A DNA stretch of 64,000 bases, taken from positions 4,650,001 through 4,714,000 of the forward strand of contig JAKULF010000005.1 in assembly GCA_022661535.1 (NCBI GenBank), written 5' to 3'. Below the pieces are notes generated by a model, which did no database searches, was not told the origin of the DNA, and saw nothing but the letters and a program-made list of their open reading frames with translations. Shown here in pieces: positions 58,413 to 64,000 of this stretch. This DNA is from Eutypa lata. Taxonomy: Eukaryota; Ascomycota; Sordariomycetes; Xylariales; Diatrypaceae. The first letter of the stretch is position 1. Each line of letters opens with the position of its first letter. Position numbers and translations under genes: made by a program.

Positions 58413-61303
58413 ATGGCAAGCGGTAGCACCTTCAACAGCACGAACGGACACGATTCATCATCATCTTCTTCCTCTAGAGCGCCCAACGGACGGCCCTCTT
58501 CCCGCGGCGAAGATGACGTGCTGAACCCTTTATTCGATACCACCGACGACGATCTGTTACGCGACGACCCCTTAGATGACGACTTGGACGAACCAATTAG
58601 CTTCAAGCGGAAGCAGAAACAATCCTCCCTCTCGCAATCGAGCCGCTTCCTCTCGACGTTAACTGGCAACCGATTCGGAGGCTCACAATCACCGCGATCA
58701 CCGCACTCGGGAACACAAACGCCCACGAGGCTACACGGCTTGGATACTACGGTTGGGGACCTCTCTCGGCCGCATACCCCGAGCGGTCCAAAGGAAGGGG
58801 AGCCGCTCGATTGGTATGTCGAGGGCCCGGGGAGGAGAGTAGGCTACGAGGACCTAACGGCGATTGACTGGATCTTCGAGTACACAAAGGAACGCCAACG
58901 GCTACGTGTCTTATATTCGAGCGCATCTGGTCTCTTGGGGTATCTGCAGCTGCTGTTAGATTCTAGCCAGATATGGGTCATCCTAATCCTTACCGGCATC
59001 GCTGCTGGTGCGCTAGCTGCCGGCATAGATGTGGCATCAGACTGGCTAGGTGATATAAAAACCGGATACTGCTCTTCAGAGGATGGCGGTGCCTTTTATC
59101 TAAATAGGGGGTTCTGTTGTTTGGGCTACGATCAGGGCGACAAGTGCTTGGGATGGAAGCCCTGGGCTGCAGCCCTCGGAATTACAACGGTTGGCGGCAA
59201 GTGGTTTATAGAGTATTTCTTCTTCCTTCTCCTTTCCGTAAGTTTTCGAGCCATCTATTCAATGTATAAGGCCCCTTTCTAACTAGGTTCAGGTCACGTT
59301 TGCTATTTGTGCTGGTACTCTGGTAAAGGAGTACTCGACATATGCTAAGCATAGCGGTATACCCGAGATCAAGACTGTTCTAGGGGGGTTTATAATACAA
59401 CGGTTCCTCAGTGCTTGGACTTTAGTTACGAAATCTTTGGGGCTGGTAAGCTTCCATGTCCCTCGGGCTTAGCACTTCAAACTTACTGACTATTTCCAGT
59501 GCCTTGCTGTCGCATCGGGCATGTGGCTGGGAAAGGAGGGTCCTCTAGTCCATGTAGCATGCTGCTGTGCCAATCTGTTCATCAAGCTGTTTCCGAATAT
59601 CAACAATAACGAAGGTAAGTCCGAAAACTCCTTGATCTCCAACTACATAGCTGAATTCGATAGCACGGAAACGAGAGGTCCTGTCAGCAGCAGCGGCGTC
59701 AGGGATATCCGTTGCCTTTGGTTCCCCCATTGGTGGGGTATTGTTCAGCCTTGAACAGCTTTCCTACTACTTCCCTGACAAGACGATGTGGCAAAGTTTC
59801 GTGTGCGCCATGACCGCGGCTGTTGTACTGCAGGCCTTCGACCCATTTCGTTCAGGCAAGCTCGTCTTGTATCAGGTCCAGTACAAGAACGGATGGCATG
59901 GTTTTGAAATTATCCCTTTTGCGTTGCTTGGGATCCTGGGTGGCATATATGGCGGTCTCTTCATCAAAGCAAACATGCGTGTGGCGCAGTGGAAGAAGTC
60001 CGCGCCGCGACTTCCGGGCCCCCTAACGCAGGTATTCCTGGTGGCCCTCCTGACAGCCCTGATCAACTATCCTAACTTCTACATGCGAGCACAATCTTCC
60101 GAACTAGTGTCATCACTCTTCTCCGATTGTGCCCTTGTGTTAGACGACCCATTCGGCCTTTGTAAGACCGGGGTCGCGACGGCTGGGACCATTATATTGC
60201 TAATTTTCGCCTCGATCCTCGGCTTCTTCCTCGCCTCCATCACCTTCGGCCTCCACATCCCGGCTGGCATCATCTTACCCTCTATGGCCATTGGGGCGCT
60301 CAGTGGGCGCGCAGTCGGCATCGTCATGGAGATCTGGCAACATAACCACCCAGAGTTCTTCCTATTCAACAAGTGCGAGCCAGACGTTCCCTGCGTCACG
60401 GCAGGCGTGTACGCGATCATCGGTGCGGCGGCGACCCTAGCCGGCGTGACGCGCATGACGGTGTCGATCGTGGTCATCATGTTCGAGCTAACGGGTGCCC
60501 TCACGTACGTGCTACCCATCATGATAGCCGTCATGATATCCAAGTGGGTGGGTGACGCCTTCTCGCGGCGCGGCATCTACGAGAGCTGGATCCACTTCAA
60601 CGGGTACCCGTTCCTAGACTCGGGCGACGACGGCGGCGGCGGCGCCCCGCACGTCCCCGATGCGCCCGCCGCCCAGATCATGACGCGCGTCGAGGACCTC
60701 GTGGTCCTGACGGCCACGGGCCACACCATCGCCTCGCTGCGCGCCGTCCTCGCCTCGTGCGACTACCGCGGCTTCCCCGTCGTGCGCGACGCCCGCGAGG
60801 CCGTGCTCCTGGGCTACATCTCGCGCGCGGAGCTGGCCTACAACCTCGACGCGGCGGAGCGCGGCGCGCGCCGCCTCCCGCCCGAGACCGAGGCCTTCTT
60901 CGCGCACCAGCCGCTCGCCGACCCGCGCACCACCCTCGACCTGCGGCCCTGGATGGACCAGACGCCGCTGACGCTGCCGAGCCGCGCCAGCCTGCACCTC
61001 GCCGTCTCGTACTTCCAGAAGCTCGGCGTCCGCTACGTCCTCTTCGTGGACCGGGGCGCCCTCCAGGGCCTCCTCACCAAGAAGGACTGCTGGTACCTCC
61101 TCAACGGCGCCGAGGAGACGCGGCGCACCGGCGTCGCCACCGTCGTCGATGGGGTGGGCGAGAGCTCCGAGAACCTCGCTGACGAGGCGCGTGGGCTGTT
61201 GGGCAGAGGCGGTGCGAGGCCCGGGGCTGGCGATGGCAGGGATAGTGCCGATCTCGACACGATAGATAGCCCCGCCGACGATGACCGCGGTGGGATTTTA
61301 TAG
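58413..61303 (+). CDS. CLC-type voltage-gated chloride channel/transporter
   Basis: Exons 58413-59237, 59293-59445, 59500-59614 and 59664-61303 give 910 residues. Introns are 55, 54 and 49 nt, with CTAAC/CTGAC branches. The last intron's AG (59662-59663) is fixed by phase and by the conserved [24 protein letters not shown] junction. The cytosolic N-terminus is Ser/Asp-rich (1-150). Selectivity elements are present: HSGIPEIK (295-302), GKEGPLVH (337-344) with gating Glu339, and [12 protein letters not shown] from 560. About ten or more membrane helices precede two C-terminal CBS domains (about 700-765 and 795-850), the usual eukaryotic layout, as in yeast Gef1. Gating Glu is typical of Cl-/H+ exchangers of Golgi, endosomes or vacuole, but plasma membrane is possible. 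The tail (855-910) is Gly/Asp-rich. Coding GC is very high from about 60370 to 61200. Confidence 0.95.
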
Positions 61304-63370
61304 GTTAGTTACTATGTATGTATATAGAGTGGGATAACTATAAAGGGGGAGTTAAAACTAGGTAGGTAGCTAGAGCTTTGAATGTGGGAACTTGGAGTTG
61401 TTGCGATAATATCACAATGGTAGACTTGTTTCGAATCACTTCTTCTAGAGATGTATATTTTTTACTTGACCATCCAGGTCAGACCAAATCGATATCTATT
61501 GTGCTATAGTGGTCAAGCACACAAGGATGTGAAGAGAAGCCAATACACTTTCAGCATCAGCATCAGCATCAGCATCACAACCCCGATTCTTCTTCTTCTA
61601 CTTGAAAGCTGAGTTGCCCATGCTCAACAAAGTCTGAGGATTCTCTGCACCTGGCACCCTCTTTGTCACCAAAACTTCAACATGAAGCACTCCAACCTCT
61701 TTTCTTCGAACTAGGTTTCCTTTACGCAATGATGTACCCGGATGTTCCGTGGCCTAACTAGCGTCCGCTGGTTTTATATCCATGACTTCGGCCTCTTCTA
61801 ACCCAGACTGCTTCTAACCTACCCTCTTTTTATTAAAAAACCAATGCCAAGTTCCCCAGACTATTGACCAAACAGGCCAGAGTATCCAAATTGCTCCAAG
61901 CCTAACTCTTCTTCTGCCTCGTAACTTGAATGACTATATGTTTGAGCTTTCTTGGCCGTTGGTAGGTACTCTATTACTTAAGATCATCATCACCCATCTC
62001 CTTGGTGTGTCGTCTGCCCACACGCTATTAGGTAATAGCCCGGGGAACCAGACCGTATAGCACTGGGCTAGTACTGCCAGACTGCCAAGCGACTGCCACC
62101 GAGTAAGCGGCCTATCTTTACGCTAGAGTTCGAATCTGGAGAAAAACGGAGAAAAATGCCTGAATCTCTTTGCAATTGTTTCGACAAATAAGATGGATCT
62201 AATAATGGAGATGGGGAGACTACCCTTAGTTAGTTTATATGATATCAAAGGTGGAGATGTCCAAATCACCGGGAGAGGGCCACTAGCCTCACTCACTAAC
62301 GTGCTAACCTAGTGCCCACGCACCACGCTGTCATGATGGTTCACGAAATCTTTTAATTAAAGCCTACGATGTCGTACGCCGTAGTACAGCAAGTGCCGGC
62401 TGGCTCCTATTACTGACTTAGATACTACGGAGTACGTAGTGTGTATTTGAATAAGGACCTTTAGAGCTAGCATCTAACTAACCAACGATAGTACTGTACG
62501 GCAGAAGCACTGCACCGTTCCACTTTGCTACATACCTAGTATCTAGGTATTACTATAACCACATACCTAATATAAATAAGCACCTAGGTACCTGAATCAC
62601 GACACACATGCCATGATATCAAGAGATTTAGACCAGCTCGGCGACTTGGCGTTGCGCGTCCTTGGTAGCTTACTTTTATGTAGTTATGCGACTCAGCTTT
62701 TTTGTCTTGTCGAATTTTTCTCATTCCCACTCCCTTCTAGAACATCATGAAAAAGCCGGGGCATTCGGTGAATGGCCAGACACACACACAAACAAACAAA
62801 CAAACACTACACACACGTGTAGGTAAGTAGGTATGTCTCTAGTGGGTCTAGCGATTCGAGAAATTACATACCTAGGACAGGATTGTGTTACTTGAGTCGG
62901 CTACTCAGCTACTACGGTGCTTCCTTTTATTCGACGCCTCATGTAAAAGGTAAAAATAGTGTAATGGGATACCGTGAACGGTAAGCTAATGACGATCTCG
63001 TGCCCCGTTTAGCAAACCTGCATGAACCGTATGCAGCAGAATCCTAGACACAGGACAGGTATATACGGGTGCGTCGGATTAGATCACGAGGATATCAGGA
63101 AGGAAAGGATTGGACGGAAGGTTCGTTTACAAATGATGAATATATTCTCTATATACTCCCGCATCAACAACCGACGACGGGACACGGGGATGATGATAAT
63201 ATAGTAAGGGCACATATGTAGATAGCATCTCATCGCATCACGTCGCTCGTTGTCCATCTTCTAATTACACGTCTTCCACATATAACTTTTCTCTTGACAC
63301 ATAATCGTGATTTAAATAAAAAAAAAGCTCCCCTTTGATAAAACAACCCACCCCTGTATCTAGCGGTGTC
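61304..63370. other. Intergenic, simple repeats only
   Basis: A 2.1-kb gap. A CATCAG hexamer repeated four times at about 61553-61576, an AAAC run near 62792-62806, CA repeats near 62780, TACCTAGGTA motifs near 62530-62590, and CTACGGAGTACGTAG near 62425-62440. The right end is the 3' flank of the permease. No gene recognised. Confidence 0.6.
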
Positions 63371-64000
63371 TTATAGTAGCCAGGATACGTATCTCCTGTA
63401 GAACTTAGAGCCAGCCGAAGGGCCCTTCTCGGCATCTGCGGCAGCCTTGGCGGCGAGGAAGGCTTCCTCCTCGCGGTCGATAATGTCCTTGCCCGTGTAG
63501 AAGTCGCACTCGTGGGGGCGGACGCCCTTGGAGCGGGTGTAGAGCTTGTGACCGAAGATGAGTACCAAGTAGACGGGGATACCGAGGTAGCTGGTGACGA
63601 AAGTGGCGGTGTTCCAGCGGCCCTTGACGAATACTTCGAAACTCTTGGTCAGGGAGATGAGGATGCACACGGCGAGGGCGCCGTAGGACCCCCAAATGCC
63701 CAACGGCGCCACGTACGGCATCTCGGAGTTCGCGAGGCCCTGCGCCTTGCGCGCGCGCACGAACCAGATGTGCGTCACCAGGATCGAGATCCACGTCATC
63801 AGGCCGAAGATGGTGACCATGTTGACGAAGTACGTGAAGACGGACTTGGAGTCGTCGGAGACGTTCATGAAGGCGAGCAGGGCGAAGACGGCCGAGGTGC
63901 CGAGCGCGTACAGCGGGACGCCCCTGTTGTCGGTGCGCCGGAAGATGCGGGGCGCGGCGCCGTCGGAGGCGAGGCCGTACAGGGTGCGGCTGGCGATGTA
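63371..64000 (-). CDS. YAT-family amino acid permease, C-terminal part (cut by window edge)
   Basis: The last 209 residues are present; the frame is open to the window edge, so the N-terminal half lies outside. The sequence ASRTLYGLASDGAAPRIFRRTDNRGVP is the conserved loop between helices 8 and 9 of yeast-type amino acid transporters (APC superfamily), followed by about four membrane helices, GVRPHECDFYTGKDIID and a charged cytosolic tail with DREEEAFLAAKAAAD, where ubiquitin-linked turnover signals usually sit. It imports amino acids with protons at the plasma membrane; specificity cannot be told from this part. Confidence 0.93.
   Translation of the reverse strand, partial: YIASRTLYGLASDGAAPRIFRRTDNRGVPLYALGTSAVFALLAFMNVSDDSKSVFTYFVNMVTIFGLMTWISILVTHIWFVRARKAQGLANSEMPYVAPLGIWGSYGALAVCILISLTKSFEVFVKGRWNTATFVTSYLGIPVYLVLIFGHKLYTRSKGVRPHECDFYTGKDIIDREEEAFLAAKAAADAEKGPSAGSKFYRRYVSWLL

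Noticed and set aside
1..64000. CRISPR array, biosynthetic gene cluster or intact transposon
   Set aside because: The spaced-repeat pattern of CRISPR is absent, and I see no polyketide or peptide synthetase, transposase, integrase or reverse transcriptase motifs in any frame.

Overview
The window looks like nuclear DNA of a filamentous ascomycete (Pezizomycotina, most likely a Sordariomycete; the order is a guess). The reasons are short introns (49 to about 220 nt, GT..AG, with CTAAC/CTGAC-type branch sites), fungal families (GH55, GH76, 2EXR, a DUF7729-type protein, fungal CLC and Mip1), and intergenic DNA studded with TAGGTA/TACCTA repeats. I support 16 complete or nearly complete protein genes, one permease cut by the right edge, one intron-bearing tRNA-Leu and one kinesin-like pseudogene. 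Gene density is low: about half the window is intergenic, with gaps of 2 to 4 kb.

Left part (1-18 kb): a 99-residue orphan; a secreted, probably GPI-anchored cysteine-rich protein; GPI13, the ER enzyme that adds the ethanolamine-phosphate bridge of GPI anchors; a secreted GH76 mannanase-type protein; and a 2EXR-domain protein. The GPI protein, the GPI-assembly enzyme and a relative of the Dfg5/Dcw1 wall enzymes lie within 10 kb, a loose cell-wall theme.

Middle (19-36 kb): tRNA-Leu(UAA) beside a kinesin motor gene broken by in-frame stops and frame changes and bracketed by two diverged direct repeats; then an FIT/Scs3-family ER lipid protein, a large secreted GH55 beta-1,3-glucanase, a diadenosine tetraphosphate phosphorylase, and a Myb/SANT-like nuclear protein convergent with it.

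Right part (39-64 kb): a class I glutamine amidotransferase; an AT-rich island holding an 18-bp minisatellite, followed abruptly by a GC-rich block; a single-pass membrane protein of unknown function; mitochondrial DNA polymerase MIP1; a RING E3 ligase with SUMO-interaction-like motifs; a neurochondrin-family protein divergent from a CLC chloride channel/transporter; and the C-terminal part of a YAT-family amino acid permease.

Exon boundaries were worked out by eye from splice signals, reading-frame phase and family conservation. No search was run. I see no biosynthetic cluster, intact transposon, CRISPR array or defence system. The most unusual locus is the decayed kinesin-like gene with its flanking repeats.
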